NCBI RefSeq assembly: GCF_012489685.1 | Contig: NC_080045.1 | Location: forward strand, 1,369,001 to 1,433,000 | Direction: 5' to 3' | Origin: Lotus japonicus | Taxonomy: Eukaryota; Streptophyta; Magnoliopsida; Fabales; Fabaceae | DNA length: 64,000 nt | Shown here: positions 1 to 11,404 of the stretch, one piece after another | Position numbering within the stretch: the first letter of the stretch is position 1 | Layout: every line of letters starts with the position of its first letter | Program-made: the position numbers and the translations under genes | Notes under the pieces: generated by a model | What the model saw: only the letters and a program-made list of their open reading frames with translations | What the model was told of the DNA's origin: nothing | The model's database searches: none

Positions 1-51
1 GTAGCAGACCGAAATGGCAGACCTACGGGTTTACTGCTGATCTGACTACCT

Positions 52-1269
52 TGTAAGATCAAGTTTTGATCTAGTAGTACAACTCTATGTTTTGATGATT
101 ACAAGTTAACCTTTTGATATGAACAATTGTGGTACTCTAACGTGTTTTTCTGAGTGTGCTATTTACAGGCTCTGACCTTGACTCAATCTCACACAAATCA
201 GAAGCACTGTGTATAAAGGGTAACCCAAGCAACGCTTTCGCATTCACCATGTTCAGTATGAACAGTGGAAAAGCTTCAGAAGATCTGAAGCTATACAAAC
301 TCTGATGAGGACTCAGTCGCTAGAAGCTCTGATGATCCAGAAGTTCTGACAACCAAGAAACACTGAAGGTTCAGATGTTCTGATGGTGTAGAAGACTCTG
401 AAGATCCAGAAGCTGAATAGTGGAAACTCTGAAGTCCAGAAGCAAGAAACTCTGAAGGCCATGTTCTTCCCTCTGAGTTCAGAATCAGAAGATACAATGG
501 TCAGAGGATCTGTGCTTTCCCTCTGACTCTGATCAACCGGCTTCACAAGTTCCAATATGAAGTATTCCTCTGATCAGAAGTCTCCTAGGTTAAAAGGTCA
601 AGTCGCTATCCAAGTACAAAAGCAAGTGTACCTTCCTGACGACCTACCTAACGTTCTCAGCCACAGCAGAAGCTGGATTTTCCAGAACTGCCCTCCAACG
701 GTAGCATTTCCCATGCAACGCTCAACCCTAATCCTTGGAGTATATATAGAGGCTGAAGATTGAAAGAAGCGGTGAAGAAAAAAAATATACGAGAAGCAAC
801 ACACGCGCAAGATATTCAAAATATTCTAAGCTTTCTTTCATCCTGTAATTTATTTAGTTTACACTCAGCTTATTCAGAAGCAAACCCTTGTAAACACCAA
901 CCTCAAACAGTTGTTTGATTTTCCTTTAGGAGATCAAGGTTGATCGGATCCTAGAGAAGACTAAGAGAGTGAATCTTAGTGTGAGCTAAGTCAGTGTAAT
1001 TGTTAGTCACTTGTAGGTTTCAAGTGCAGTTGTAACTCTTACCTGATTAGTGGATTGCCTTCATTCTAAGAAGGAAGAAATCACCTTAACGGGTGGACTG
1101 GAGTAGCTTGAGTGATTTATCAAGTGAACCAGGATAAAATCCTTGTGTGCTTTTCTATCTCTATCTTTTGCACTTAGTTCTCGAAAAGATTTGTTAAAAT
1201 CTTTAAGGTGGTAGTTTTGTACTGAAAACGTTATTCAAACCCCCCTTTCTACCGTTTTTCATACCTTCA
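52..1269 (+). repeat. Sirevirus A 5' LTR
   Basis: Promoter-bearing LTR of 1218 bp. A TATATATA box lies at 741-748. About 45 bp upstream is a CTCCAACGG stretch (around 693-701) that also appears in the LTRs of copies B and C. The upstream part (about 285-480) is crowded with TCTGA/CAGAAG motifs. Short ORFs here (for example around 557-763) recur in every LTR copy because the LTR repeats, with no sign of coding selection. Confidence 0.93.
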
Positions 1270-1271
1270 AT

Positions 1272-1283
1272 TGGTATCAGAGC
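1272..1283 (+). other. Primer-binding site, copy A
   Basis: TGGTATCAGAGC lies 2 bp after the 5' LTR and matches the complement of the 3' end of plant initiator methionine tRNA, the usual primer of Ty1/copia minus-strand synthesis. Confidence 0.9.
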
Positions 1284-1341
1284 GCAAGTTCTGATTACCA
1301 CACCTAACAGTGTTCAGTGATCCGGGCCGGTGTGAAAAACA

Positions 1342-3252
1342 ATGGCTGCCACCACCAGTGAAACTCAAAGAGATGGTTACAACGCAAAGCCTCCTATGTT
1401 CGATGGTCAAAGGTTCGAATATTGGAAAGATAGACTGGAAAGTTTCTTTCTGGGTTTCGATGCAGATCTCTGGGATATTATTGTGGATGGCTATGAGCGT
1501 CCAGTTGATGCAGATGGCAAGAAGATCCCAAGGTCAGAGATGACTGCAGATCAAAAGAAGCTGTACTCACAACATCACAAAGCAAGAGCAATTCTTCTAA
1601 GTGCTATCTCCTATGAGGAGTACCAGAAGATTACAGATCGTGAGTTTGCTAAAGGCATTTTTGATTCTCTGAAGATGTCTCATGAAGGAAACAAGAAAGT
1701 CAAAGAATCAAAGGCATTGTCTTTGATCCAAAAGTATGAATCCTTCATCATAGAGCCAAATGAGTCCATTGAAGAAATGTTCTCCAGATTTCAACTGCTT
1801 GTAGCTGGCATACGTCCTCTCAACAAGAGCTACACAACAAAAGATCATGTCATAAGGGTCATCAGGTGTCTTCCTGAAAGTTGGATGCCTTTGGTGACTT
1901 CAATAGAGCTCACGAGAGACGTTGAGAATATGAGTTTAGAAGAACTCATCAGCATTTTGAAATGCCATGAGCTGAAGCGCTCAGAGATGCAAGATCTCAG
2001 GAAAAAGTCCATAGCCTTGAAATCCAAATCTGAAAAGGCTAAGGTTGAGAAGTCAAAGGCTCTTCAAGCTGAAGAAGAAGAATCTGAAGAGGCATCAGAA
2101 GATTCTGATGAAGATGAGCTGACTCTGATCTCCAAGAGACTCAACCGCATCTGGAAGCACAGGCAGAGCAAGTTCAAAGGCTCTGGAAAGACAAGAGGAA
2201 AGTCTGAATCCTCAGGTCAGAAGAAGTCATCAATCAAGGAAGTCACTTGCTTTGAGTGCAAAGAATCAGGGCACTACAAAAGTGACTGTCCAAAATTGAA
2301 GAAGGACAAGAAGCCAAAGAAGCACTTCAAGACCAAGAAGAGTCTGATGGTGACATTTGATGAATCAGAGTCAGAGGATGTTGACTCTGATGGTGAAGTC
2401 CAAGGACTCATGGCAATTGTCAAAGACAAGGAAGCAGAGTCAAAGGAAGCTGTTGACTCTGACTCAGAATCAGAAGGAGATCCTAACTCAGACGATGAAA
2501 ATGAGGTATTTGCTTCCTTCTCTACCTCTGAACTGAAACATGCTTTGTCTGATATCATGGATAAGTATAACTCCTAGTTGTCTAAGCATAAGAAGCTGAA
2601 AAAGAACTTATCTGCTGTTTCTAAAACTCCTTCTGAACATGAGAAAATCATATCTGATTTGAAAAATGATAACCATGCTTTAGTCAATTCTAACTCTGTG
2701 CTTAAGAATCAAATTGCTAAGTTAGAAGAAGTTATTGCCTGCGATGCCTCTGATAGTAAGCATGAATCTAAGTATGAAAAATCTTTTCAAAGATTCCTTG
2801 CTAAAAGCGTAGATAGAAGCTTAATGGCTTCAATGATCTATGGCGTAAGCAGAAATGGAATGCATGGCATTGGCTATTCTAAACCAATTAGAAATGAGCC
2901 TTCTGTGTCTAAAGCTAAATCCTTGTATGAATGCTTTGTTCCCTCTGGTACCATATTGCCTGATCCTGTACCTGCTAAAGTTGCAAAAAACCCTCTTAAA
3001 AAGGGATCTTTCTCTATGACTAAATATCATGCAAATATTCCTTTAAAATATTATGTTGAGACACCCAAGGTGATCAAAACCTCTGGGGTAACTAACAAAA
3101 GAGGACCCAGAAAGTGGGTACCTAAGGACAAGATTATCTATGTTGCAGATATCCTTGATAGCTCCACTAAAACACCAATCATGGTATCTGGACAGTGGAT
3201 GCTCGCGTCACATGACGGGAGAAAAGCGTATGTTCCGAGAGCTGAAACTTAA
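1342..3252 (+). pseudogene. Gag of Sirevirus A, one in-frame stop
   Basis: Nucleocapsid/capsid polyprotein that packages element RNA. Reading starts at ATGGCTGCC just after the leader. Residues about 50-200 look like the retrotransposon gag (UBN2) domain. A zinc knuckle [14 protein letters not shown] (C-x2-C-x4-H-x4-C) sits near residue 302. Acidic Asp/Ser/Glu tracts follow, then a Lys-rich segment. Copy B has the same ORF intact at 636 aa. Here TAG at 2575-2577 ends it after 411 codons, and the same frame continues openly to 3252, so this is a single nonsense mutation. The last 113 nt overlap the start of pol in another frame. Confidence 0.88.
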
Positions 3253-6244
3253 GCCTGGAGGCGAAGTTGGCTTCGGAGGAAATGAAAAGGGTAAAATTAT
3301 TGGTACTGGTACTATTTGTGTAGATAGTAGTCCATGCATTGATAATGTTTTATTGGTAGACGGCTTAACACATAACTTATTGTCTATAAGTCAATTAGCT
3401 GACAAAGGTTATGATGTTATATTCAATCAAAAGTCCTGCCGGGCTGTAAGTCAGATCGATGGCTCTGTTCTGTTTAACAGCAAGAGGAAGAACAACATTT
3501 ATAAGATCAGATTATCTGAGTTGGAGGCTCAGAATGTGAAGTGTCTTCTGTCTGTTAATGAAGAGCAGTGGGTATGGCATAGACGGTTAGGGCATGCCAG
3601 TATGAGAAAGATTTCTCAGCTGAGCAAGCTAAACCTTGTCAGGGGCTTACCCAATCTGAAGTTCGCTTCAGACGCTCTTTGTGAAGCATGTCAGAAAGGC
3701 AAGTTCACAAAAGTCCCTTTCAAGGCAAAGAATGTTGTCTCAACCTCAAGGCCGTTAGAACTTCTGCATATCGACCTGTTTGGACCAGTGAAAACTGAAT
3801 CTATAGGTGGCAAGAGATATGGGATGGTTATCGTTGATGACTATAGCCGCTGGACATGGGTAAAGTTTCTAACCCGCAAGGATGAGTCTCATGCTGTGTT
3901 CTCTACCTTCATTGCTCAAGTGCAAAACGAGAAGGCTTGTAGAATTGTGCGTGTCAGAAGTGACCATGGTGGAGAGTTTGAGAATGACAAGTTTGAGAGT
4001 CTGTTTGATTCCTATGGAATTGCACATGATTTCTCTTGTCCCAGAACTCCTCAACAAAATGGTGTTGTTGAGAGGAAGAACAGAACTCTTCAGGAGATGG
4101 CTAGAACCATGCTCCAAGAAACTGGCATGGCTAAGCACTTTTGGGCAGAGGCAGTAAATACAGCATGTTACATTCAGAACAGAATCTCTGTGAGACCAAT
4201 TCTGAATAAGACTCCTTATGAATTTTGGAAGAACATAAAACCCAACATTTCTTATTTTCATCCTTTTGGCTGTGTTTGTTATGTTCTCAATACTAAGGAT
4301 AGATTGCATAAATTTGATGCTAAGTCTTCTAAGTGTCTATTACTTGGTTATTCTGATAGATCTAAAGGTTTTAGATTTTATAATACTGATGCTAAGACTA
4401 TTGAAGAATCTATTCATGTTAGATTTGACGATAAGCTTGACTCTGACCAGTCAAAGCTAGTTGAAAAGTTTGCAGATTTAAGCATTAATGTTTCTGACAA
4501 AGGCAAAGCTCCAGAGGAAGTTGAGCCAGAGGAAGATGAACCAGAGGAAGAAGCTGGTCCCTCTAACTCACAAACTCTGAAGAAGAGCAGAATCACTGCA
4601 GCTCATCCTAAGGAATTGATTCTGGGCAACAAAGATGAACCAGTCAGAACCAGATCTGCCTTCAGACCCTCTGAAGAGACCTTGCTGAGTCTGAAAGGAT
4701 TGGTGTCCTTAATTGAACCCAAGTCCATAGATGAAGCTCTTCAGGACAAGGATTGGATTCTGGCCATGGAAGAAGAACTGAATCAATTTTCCAAAAACGA
4801 TGTTTGGAGCTTAGTGAAGAAGCCTGAGAATGTTCATGTTATTGGAACAAAATGGGTATTCAGAAACAAGCTGAATGAGAAAGGAGATGTAGTCAGAAAC
4901 AAGGCAAGGCTAGTTGCTCAAGGCTACAGCCAGCAGGAAGGAATAGACTACACTGAAACATTTGCTCCAGTAGCAAGACTGGAGGCAATCAGACTATTGA
5001 TTTCTTTCTCAGTAAATCACAACATAATTCTACATCAGATGGACGTAAAGAGTGCCTTCCTAAATGGTTATATCTCAGAGGAAGTCTATGTTCATCAACC
5101 CCCAGGTTTTGAAGATGAAAAGAAACCAGACCATGTGTTCAAATTGAAGAAATCACTCTACAGTCTGAAGCAAGCTCCCAGAGCATGGTATGAGAGACTT
5201 AGCTCATTCCTTCTGGAGAATGAGTTTGTAAGGGGTAAAGTAGATACAACTCTCTTTTGCAAGACTTATAAGGATGATATCTTAATTGTGCAAATTTATG
5301 TTGATGATATTATATTTGGTTCTGCTAATCAATCTCTATGCAAAGAATTTTCTGAGATGATGCAGGCTGAATTTGAGATGAGTATGATGGGAGAATTAAA
5401 GTACTTTCTGGGAATACAAGTTGATCAAACACCAGAAGGAACATATATCCATCAGAGCAAGTACACTAAAGAACTTCTGAAGAAGTTCAATATGTTGGAA
5501 TCTACAGTGGCCAAGACTCCAATGCATCCAACATGCATTCTGGAAAAAGAAGATATAAGTGGTAAAGTATGTCAGAAGCTCTATCGTGGCATGATAGGTT
5601 CACTTCTATACTTAACTGCATCTAGGCCAGACATATTATTTAGTGTTCATTTATGTGCTCGTTTCCAATCAGATCCAAGGGAAACCCACTTAACTGCCGC
5701 TAAGAGGATCCTAAGGTATCTGAAAGGCACCACTAACCTTGGCTTGATGTATAAGAAAACATCAGAGTATAAGCTTTCAGGTTATTGTGATGCTGATTAT
5801 GCTGGAGATAGAACAGAGAGAAAAAGTACTTCTGGAAATTGTCAATTTCTGGGAAGCAATCTAGTCTCATGGGCAAGCAAGAGGCAATCAACCATTGCAC
5901 TATCAACTGCAGAGGCAGAATATATCTCAGCAGCAATATGCAGCACTCAGATGCTCTGGATGAAACATCAGCTGGAGGATTATCAGATCCTTGAGAGCAA
6001 TATCCCAATCTATTGTGATAACACTGCTGCAATTTCATTGAGTAAGAATCCTATCTTGCATTCAAGGGCAAAGCACATTGAGGTAAAGTATCATTTTATT
6101 AGAGATTATGTACAGAAGGGCGTACTTCTTCTGAAGTTTGTTGATACTGACCATCAATGGGCAGATATCTTTACAAAGCCCTTAGCTGAAGATAGATTTA
6201 ATTTTATTCTGAAAAATCTAAGCATGGACTTTTGTCCAGAGTGA
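3140..6244 (+). CDS. pol: Pol polyprotein of Sirevirus A (PR-IN-RT-RNase H), open
   Basis: A 1034-residue ORF. Aspartic protease motif [11 protein letters not shown] covers residues 17-27. The integrase zinc-binding residues are H147, H152, C181 and C184. The DD35E catalytic set is D212, D275 and E311, the last in [10 protein letters not shown]. The reverse transcriptase region carries [13 protein letters not shown] and the YVDD box at about residues 720-723. RNase H follows, with CDADYAGD (about 881) and STAEAEY (about 923). It lies in the +1 frame relative to gag and overlaps gag by 113 nt. The ATG at 3140 could be an internal start, or pol may be made by frameshifting. No stop or frameshift is seen, unlike copies B and C. 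Integrase first-Asp numbering is my own count. Confidence 0.93.
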   Translation: MLQISLIAPLKHQSWYLDSGCSRHMTGEKRMFRELKLKPGGEVGFGGNEKGKIIGTGTICVDSSPCIDNVLLVDGLTHNLLSISQLADKGYDVIFNQKSCRAVSQIDGSVLFNSKRKNNIYKIRLSELEAQNVKCLLSVNEEQWVWHRRLGHASMRKISQLSKLNLVRGLPNLKFASDALCEACQKGKFTKVPFKAKNVVSTSRPLELLHIDLFGPVKTESIGGKRYGMVIVDDYSRWTWVKFLTRKDESHAVFSTFIAQVQNEKACRIVRVRSDHGGEFENDKFESLFDSYGIAHDFSCPRTPQQNGVVERKNRTLQEMARTMLQETGMAKHFWAEAVNTACYIQNRISVRPILNKTPYEFWKNIKPNISYFHPFGCVCYVLNTKDRLHKFDAKSSKCLLLGYSDRSKGFRFYNTDAKTIEESIHVRFDDKLDSDQSKLVEKFADLSINVSDKGKAPEEVEPEEDEPEEEAGPSNSQTLKKSRITAAHPKELILGNKDEPVRTRSAFRPSEETLLSLKGLVSLIEPKSIDEALQDKDWILAMEEELNQFSKNDVWSLVKKPENVHVIGTKWVFRNKLNEKGDVVRNKARLVAQGYSQQEGIDYTETFAPVARLEAIRLLISFSVNHNIILHQMDVKSAFLNGYISEEVYVHQPPGFEDEKKPDHVFKLKKSLYSLKQAPRAWYERLSSFLLENEFVRGKVDTTLFCKTYKDDILIVQIYVDDIIFGSANQSLCKEFSEMMQAEFEMSMMGELKYFLGIQVDQTPEGTYIHQSKYTKELLKKFNMLESTVAKTPMHPTCILEKEDISGKVCQKLYRGMIGSLLYLTASRPDILFSVHLCARFQSDPRETHLTAAKRILRYLKGTTNLGLMYKKTSEYKLSGYCDADYAGDRTERKSTSGNCQFLGSNLVSWASKRQSTIALSTAEAEYISAAICSTQMLWMKHQLEDYQILESNIPIYCDNTAAISLSKNPILHSRAKHIEVKYHFIRDYVQKGVLLLKFVDTDHQWADIFTKPLAEDRFNFILKNLSMDFCPE

Positions 6245-6687
6245 AGATGGATCAGAACCTCTGACTATGATACTTCTTGATCAGAAGATGTCTAGTCCAG
6301 AAGGTAACTCAATCAGAGTGTGTGTGCCCACTGGTACTGACTCTGAAGCTGAGACAACAACACGTGCGTCAGAATTTCTGATGCATAGTTCCTTGTGCCC
6401 GTGTGACAGTCTGTTATGATTGCGTGTAGATATGCTTATCTCCTGTGTGTGATTGTGTATTTTACTGTTACTATCTATCTTTAATTTTCAACCGTTGATC
6501 TTAAAGTGCTTTTTGAATCAACAACGGTTATTTGATAAAACCCACTATACACACACGTTCTCTCTCACTTCCGGTTTTCACTCTCGCACTCTCTGTTTTT
6601 CAAAACCGCCTCCTTCGTGATTTCTCTCTCGATCTCTCCTCATTCTTCAAACTTCATCTTCTACCTCAAACCTTCAACCTCTTCAAA
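6245..6687 (+). promoter_or_regulatory. Pol/third-ORF spacer with CT-rich leader, copy A
   Basis: No ORF. The left half is rich in TCTGA/CAGAAG words. Around 6489-6530 an inverted pair AACCGTTGAT / ATCAACAACGGTT could fold as a hairpin. It is followed by ACCCACTATACACACACG and a long CT-rich stretch ending just before the ATG at 6688. The same order is kept in copies B (25046-25488) and C (46946-47391). This looks like a gene leader, so a separate message for the third ORF is plausible. No splice or start-site evidence is available. Confidence 0.5.
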
Positions 6688-8183
6688 ATGGTGAGACAAA
6701 CCAGAAGATCTACTGCAGATGCACCTCAGTTCCCTCATATGGTAGTCGGTTTGGCAACGGGTCAATAGGGCTCTGAGAACCCGGCACAAGAACCAGTTCA
6801 TGCTCCAGAGCAGGTTGTTCCTATTGCAGAACGGGGCTGTGCCGTTCACTGTGTATTTCCTCCTGAGGAACTCCAAGTCCTTGCAGAATGGAGATTCAAC
6901 CTCGACAACTTGGCTGCAAACGGGTTTGATCTTCGTCCTGAAGTCCAAGCTCAAGGTTGGGGAAACTACTTCAATCGACTTCGAGGACCGGTGTATGAGA
7001 AGCTGGTAAAGGAATTCTGGAAGCACGCCGACTGTGATGACACTCAGGTGGTCTCTTACATACTGGGTAGGAAGATCATCATCACGGAGAAGTCATTCGT
7101 GAATCTGCTAGGTGCAGAAACTGCTCATGGGTATCGGTTCTCACTGACGGAATCGAAGCTGAAACCCAGAACCAAGGACATAGTCAACAAGGCCCTGTAC
7201 ACCACCTTCAAACCGGGCAAGACGAGCTACAAAGTGATGGACCTTGACCCCAAACTCAGGATCTGGCACAAGATCCTGCTCAACTGCATCAATCAACGAC
7301 CAAAGGGCAGTTCTCCAGACTACATCAACTTCAACCAGAAGGCGATGCTGTTCTTCATTCAAGACAAGGAGAAGATCTGCCTTCCCTACTTCCTGTTCTC
7401 CTATTTGAAGGAATGCATCCGGAAGTCTCGCACCACAGCCTCCATCAAGTCTGCAATCAAATATATCCCTTTTGGGAGGCTGCTCTCAGACTTTCTCATT
7501 GAAAGCAACTTGGTGCAAGATTTGATCAATGCTGGTTGCACAGAGGACTTGAGCACAATTGTCAGTGACGTCTTCACTGCCAACTCTTTGAAGAAGATGG
7601 GCTTAATCCAGAAGAAGATTGCTCCTGCTCATGAAGACACATCTTCTGAGATCAGAGGAAGAAGAATGCCTCTGAATAACTACCCTCTGTGGACTCAAGC
7701 AGACCATCCTGAAGCCATCAGATGCTATGTTGAAGACCTCAGGGCTCAAGGATTCGAGATTGACCTTGATGATTTTGTCAGCAGACTTCCACCAGCTCCA
7801 GAGTATTCTTCTCCTCCAAAGAAGAAAACCAAGAGGAAGATGGTTCTGGAAGATTCCTCAGAGGAATCTGATGTCCCTCTGGTCAAGAAACCGAAGAGCA
7901 GCCTGCTGATGATGATGGTGATGATAGTGAGGATGGTCCTCCAAAGAAGAAGCAGAAGAAGGTCAGAATTGTGGTGAAGCCTACTCGGGTGGAACCAGCT
8001 GCTGCAGAGGTCAGAAGGACTGAAGCTCCTGCCAGAGTGACTCGATCATCAGCACATACAAGTAAGCCTGCACTTACCTCTGATGATGATTTGAATTTAT
8101 TTGATGCACTCCCAATTTCTGCCTTACTTCAACACTCTTCAAATCCTCTCACTCCTATTCCTGAAACCCAACCAGCCGCACAA
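6688..8183 (+). pseudogene. Sirevirus third ('env-like') ORF, broken, runs into gap
   Basis: Homologous to the intact 949-residue ORF of copy B. The start is ATGGTGAGACAAACC at 6688. A stop (TAG, in place of AGG in copy B) ends it at 6766-6768. The same frame is open again from 6910 (355 codons). Near 7895-7905 a small deletion in the Lys/Asp-rich segment shifts the frame, and the reading continues in another frame from about 7971 to the run of Ns. The N-terminal half resembles the 'putative plant transposon protein' domain seen in many legume proteins. Non-functional here. Confidence 0.85.
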
Positions 8184-8283
8184 NNNNNNNNNNNNNNNNN
8201 NNNNNNNNNNNNNNNNNNNNNNNNNNNNNNNNNNNNNNNNNNNNNNNNNNNNNNNNNNNNNNNNNNNNNNNNNNNNNNNNNNN
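8184..8283. other. Assembly gap (100 N)
   Basis: Exactly 100 Ns, the usual placeholder for unknown size. The left flank matches the middle of the third ORF and the right flank (TGTCACTGGGCAAATAC) matches 51277 in copy C. By comparison with C, about 2.3 kb is probably missing: the second half of the third ORF, the antisense ORF and two polypurine tracts. Confidence 0.97.
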
Positions 8284-8682
8284 TGTCACTGGGCAAATAC
8301 AAGGAATACATTTCACTTCTTCTGAAGTGATTCTAAGTTGACTCTGATACCCAAGACTCTGATACCCTGTCTATGACTCTGATCACTTATGCGCTCTGAT
8401 TATTCGTTTTTCATCTATGTCATAAGCTTTTCACTCTGAACTCTTATATGTTTTAGCTCAGAATCTAGACTTTACTAACGTTTTCATCAAGTATTAGATT
8501 CAGGGGGAGCTAAGCTCAGAATCAAGCAGTGACTTGAATTCAGAATGAGCAAGATAAACTATTCACATCAGGATAAGTTTTTTTTTTTTTTTTATATCTC
8601 TAAACTCTGAGTGAATTCAGTTTATTGTTTAAGAATTGTTCATCAAAAATCTTAGTTTTGTCATCATCAAAAAGGGGGAGAT
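8284..8682 (+). other. 3' noncoding region and polypurine tracts, copy A
   Basis: AT-rich, no ORF. The primary polypurine tract AAAAAGGGGGAG ends just before the 3' LTR (8669-8682) and primes plus-strand DNA. A second GGGGGAG tract lies near 8502-8508. An 18-T run occurs near 8578-8593. Confidence 0.8.
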
Positions 8683-9900
8683 TGTAAGATCAAGTTTTGA
8701 TCTAGTAGTACAACTCTATGTTTTGATGATTACAAGTTAACCTTTTGATATGAACAATTGTGGTACTCTAACGTGTTTTTCTGAGTGTGCTATTTACAGG
8801 CTCTGACCTTGACTCAATCTCACACAAATCAGAAGCACTGTGTATAAAGGGTAACCCAAGCAACGCTTTCGCATTCACCATGTTCAGTATGAACAGTGGA
8901 AAAGCTTCAGAAGATCTGAAGCTATACAAACTCTGATGAGGACTCAGTCGCTAGAAGCTCTGATGATCCAGAAGTTCTGACAACCAAGAAACACTGAAGG
9001 TTCAGATGTTCTGATGGTGTAGAAGACTCTGAAGATCCAGAAGCTGAATAGTGGAAACTCTGAAGTCCAGAAGCAAGAAACTCTGAAGGCCATGTTCTTC
9101 CCTCTGAGTTCAGAATCAGAAGATACAATGGTCAGAGGATCTGTGCTTTCCCTCTGACTCTGATCAACCGGCTTCACAAGTTCCAATATGAAGTATTCCT
9201 CTGATCAGAAGTCTCCTAGGTTAAAAGGTCAAGTCGCTATCCAAGTACAAAAGCAAGTGTACCTTCCTGACGACCTACCTAACGTTCTCAGCCACAGCAG
9301 AAGCTGGATTTTCCAGAACTGCCCTCCAACGGTAGCATTTCCCATGCAACGCTCAACCCTAATCCTTGGAGTATATATAGAGGCTGAAGATTGAAAGAAG
9401 CGGTGAAGAAAAAAAATATACGAGAAGCAACACACGCGCAAGATATTCAAAATATTCTAAGCTTTCTTTCATCCTGTAATTTATTTAGTTTACACTCAGC
9501 TTATTCAGAAGCAAACCCTTGTAAACACCAACCTCAAACAGTTGTTTGATTTTCCTTTAGGAGATCAAGGTTGATCGGATCCTAGAGAAGACTAAGAGAG
9601 TGAATCTTAGTGTGAGCTAAGTCAGTGTAATTGTTAGTCACTTGTAGGTTTCAAGTGCAGTTGTAACTCTTACCTGATTAGTGGATTGCCTTCATTCTAA
9701 GAAGGAAGAAATCACCTTAACGGGTGGACTGGAGTAGCTTGAGTGATTTATCAAGTGAACCAGGATAAAATCCTTGTGTGCTTTTCTATCTCTATCTTTT
9801 GCACTTAGTTCTCGAAAAGATTTGTTAAAATCTTTAAGGTGGTAGTTTTGTACTGAAAACGTTATTCAAACCCCCCTTTCTACCGTTTTTCATACCTTCA
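8683..9900 (+). repeat. Sirevirus A 3' LTR
   Basis: 1218 bp, the same length as the 5' LTR and apparently identical to it. It ends ATACCTTCA and is followed by the TSD TACCT. Confidence 0.93.
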
Positions 9901-9905
9901 TACCT

Positions 9906-10876
9906 TTGTGTGGTGTAAGAGGAACGCGGGCCGAAATGGTCCCACCGTGGCTGGTGTTAGGGCTGATCCGTTTGATGTCCATCCGTTTCCGGAATGCATG
10001 TGGTTAACTGGGTTAACCGTCATTTGCATATCATGCAACATGCATACTAATTTAGTTGTTGAGTGTGATTGTTACTTGTAAATCCTATTTGGAACATGTT
10101 AAGTGATATTATTGTCGTTTAGGTTATTATGGAATATGCAACCCTAGGATGTTATCCCTAGCTATAAGCCTAAGTGGCTATTCTATTATCTGTATCTATC
10201 GATGCTATTATTTACGTAATTCTTTGGAGTTGACCCTCGCGTCTTCTGTGTGTGCTTTGGCGGACAAACGCCCTTTGTCAGATGTCTTTGGCGGGCTGGT
10301 TCACGATGGTTCACCCTTCGGGGGAAACTAGGGATTGAGATGCTGGAACAGGAGCGCATCGCGGTAGCGATAGGAGGACGGATGGTGAACATAGACTAGG
10401 TCGTTCTGGATTCAGATTCGGACGACGATCATGCTAGCACGTAGGTTTTAGTGCTAGCATTTGTTTTCTTTGGGGACAGGGTAGTTTCCCACCTATAGCT
10501 TTTTCTGTGGTTTCTTTACGGGAATCACAGAGAGTTGGTTGGACTTAGGAGGTCTTGTTTTAGGCCGATGGGCCAGCTTATTCTCATTTTTGAGGGATAG
10601 TGCTGCGAACACTTGACCTTTCTTTTGGTTTGTACATTTTGCCTACGGGCGCTACTTTTCTTACTCCCCGTCACTGGAGGTTTACTCGTGATGTGGTTAG
10701 CTACTTACAGCGGGGACTGTAATTATTATTGTATATTAGTTTCTGATTATCCTTCGCATTAGATTTTTATTTCTTTCAGTCTTGTTTATATTATCGACGA
10801 AAAAAAATAATTCACGTTTTTCCGCATTAAGTTTATTTGGTTACTAAAGTGACGCCACCGAAATCGGGGTGTTACA
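9906..10876 (+). repeat. Tekay-like 5' LTR, right-hand part
   Basis: Resumes after the Sirevirus TSD and aligns with 15447-16418 of the 3' LTR. It ends GGGGTGTTACA. Differences from the 3' LTR are scattered single bases. Short ORFs here (10149-10331) are interrupted relatives of the 227-codon ORF in the solo LTR at 42841-43524. Confidence 0.88.
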
Positions 10877-11404
10877 TTGTGGTATCAGAGCTTGTCGAGT
10901 CTTTCGGGAGTCTTTGGGGAATAGGTCTTCTGTGCTAGGTTGTGTGACTCTGCAAAGAGTGAAAATTGATTGTCTGCCAAGCGATTTTTCGCTTAGAATT
11001 GATTGAAGTTAGTGCTTAATCATATTGTATAGCATGATAGATGCTATCTTATGATGAGTACTAACTGTTTGATTGACTTAACAGAACCTAGATGTTATCC
11101 TAGGGATGGATTGGTTGTCTCGCTATCATTGTCTTTTGGACGAACAAAAGCAAAGGAGCAAGTGGTCGAGCCGGACAGCATAGAGCTGAAAGATGATATG
11201 TCTGTTGTGACGCCGTCGGTCAACATTGGGACTAGAAGAGTGAAACAATCGAGGGGAAAGCAGAGTGCTTTAGTAAAAGTTATTTGGAACGAAGACACGG
11301 ACGGGGCTATATGGGAATTAGAGGAAAAGATCAAGGAATAATATCCGAAGCTTTTACTGAACCCTAAGTTTCGAGGACGAAACTTTCTTTTTGGAGGGTA
11401 GTAA
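10877..11404 (+). pseudogene. Tekay-like internal remnant: PBS, protease scrap, integrase C-terminal scrap, PPT
   Basis: PBS TGGTATCAGAGC is at 10880-10891. From 11091 one frame reads DVILGMDWLSRYHCLLD, the hallmark end of the Ty3/gypsy protease. In another frame the text shifts, at about 11160-11340, to VVEPDSIEL...RRVKQSRGK...LVKVIWN...WELEEKIKE, the C-terminal end of Tekay/Del pol. Reverse transcriptase, RNase H and most of integrase are missing between about 11141 and 11155, and gag is gone too. TGGAGGGTAGTAA before the 3' LTR is the likely polypurine tract. The upstream LIDLTE piece is one base out of frame with the protease motif. Confidence 0.75.

Larger units (their letters stand above)
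52..9900 (+). mobile_element. Ty1/copia Sirevirus copy A (nested, very young)
   Basis: LTRs at 52-1269 and 8683-9900 are both 1218 bp, start TGTAAGATC and end ATACCTTCA. A perfect 5-bp target duplication TACCT lies at 47-51 and 9901-9905. The empty site is visible in the sister Tekay LTR near 15443. Order inside: PBS, gag, pol, third ORF, polypurine tract, as in Sireviruses (SIRE/Maximus lineage). The LTRs appear identical by eye, so insertion was recent. Pol is open, gag has one in-frame stop, and the third ORF is broken and runs into an assembly gap. It is the only copy here with an uninterrupted pol. Confidence 0.93.

Noticed and set aside
557..819. Small ORFs on both strands repeated at 9188, 20079 and 30958
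   Set aside because: Present only because the Sirevirus LTR is repeated; they overlap the TATA and leader region and show no coding sign.
7141..7583. Reverse-strand ORFs under the third ORF
   Set aside because: Shadows of the opposite-strand coding sequence; no independent start signals or conservation.
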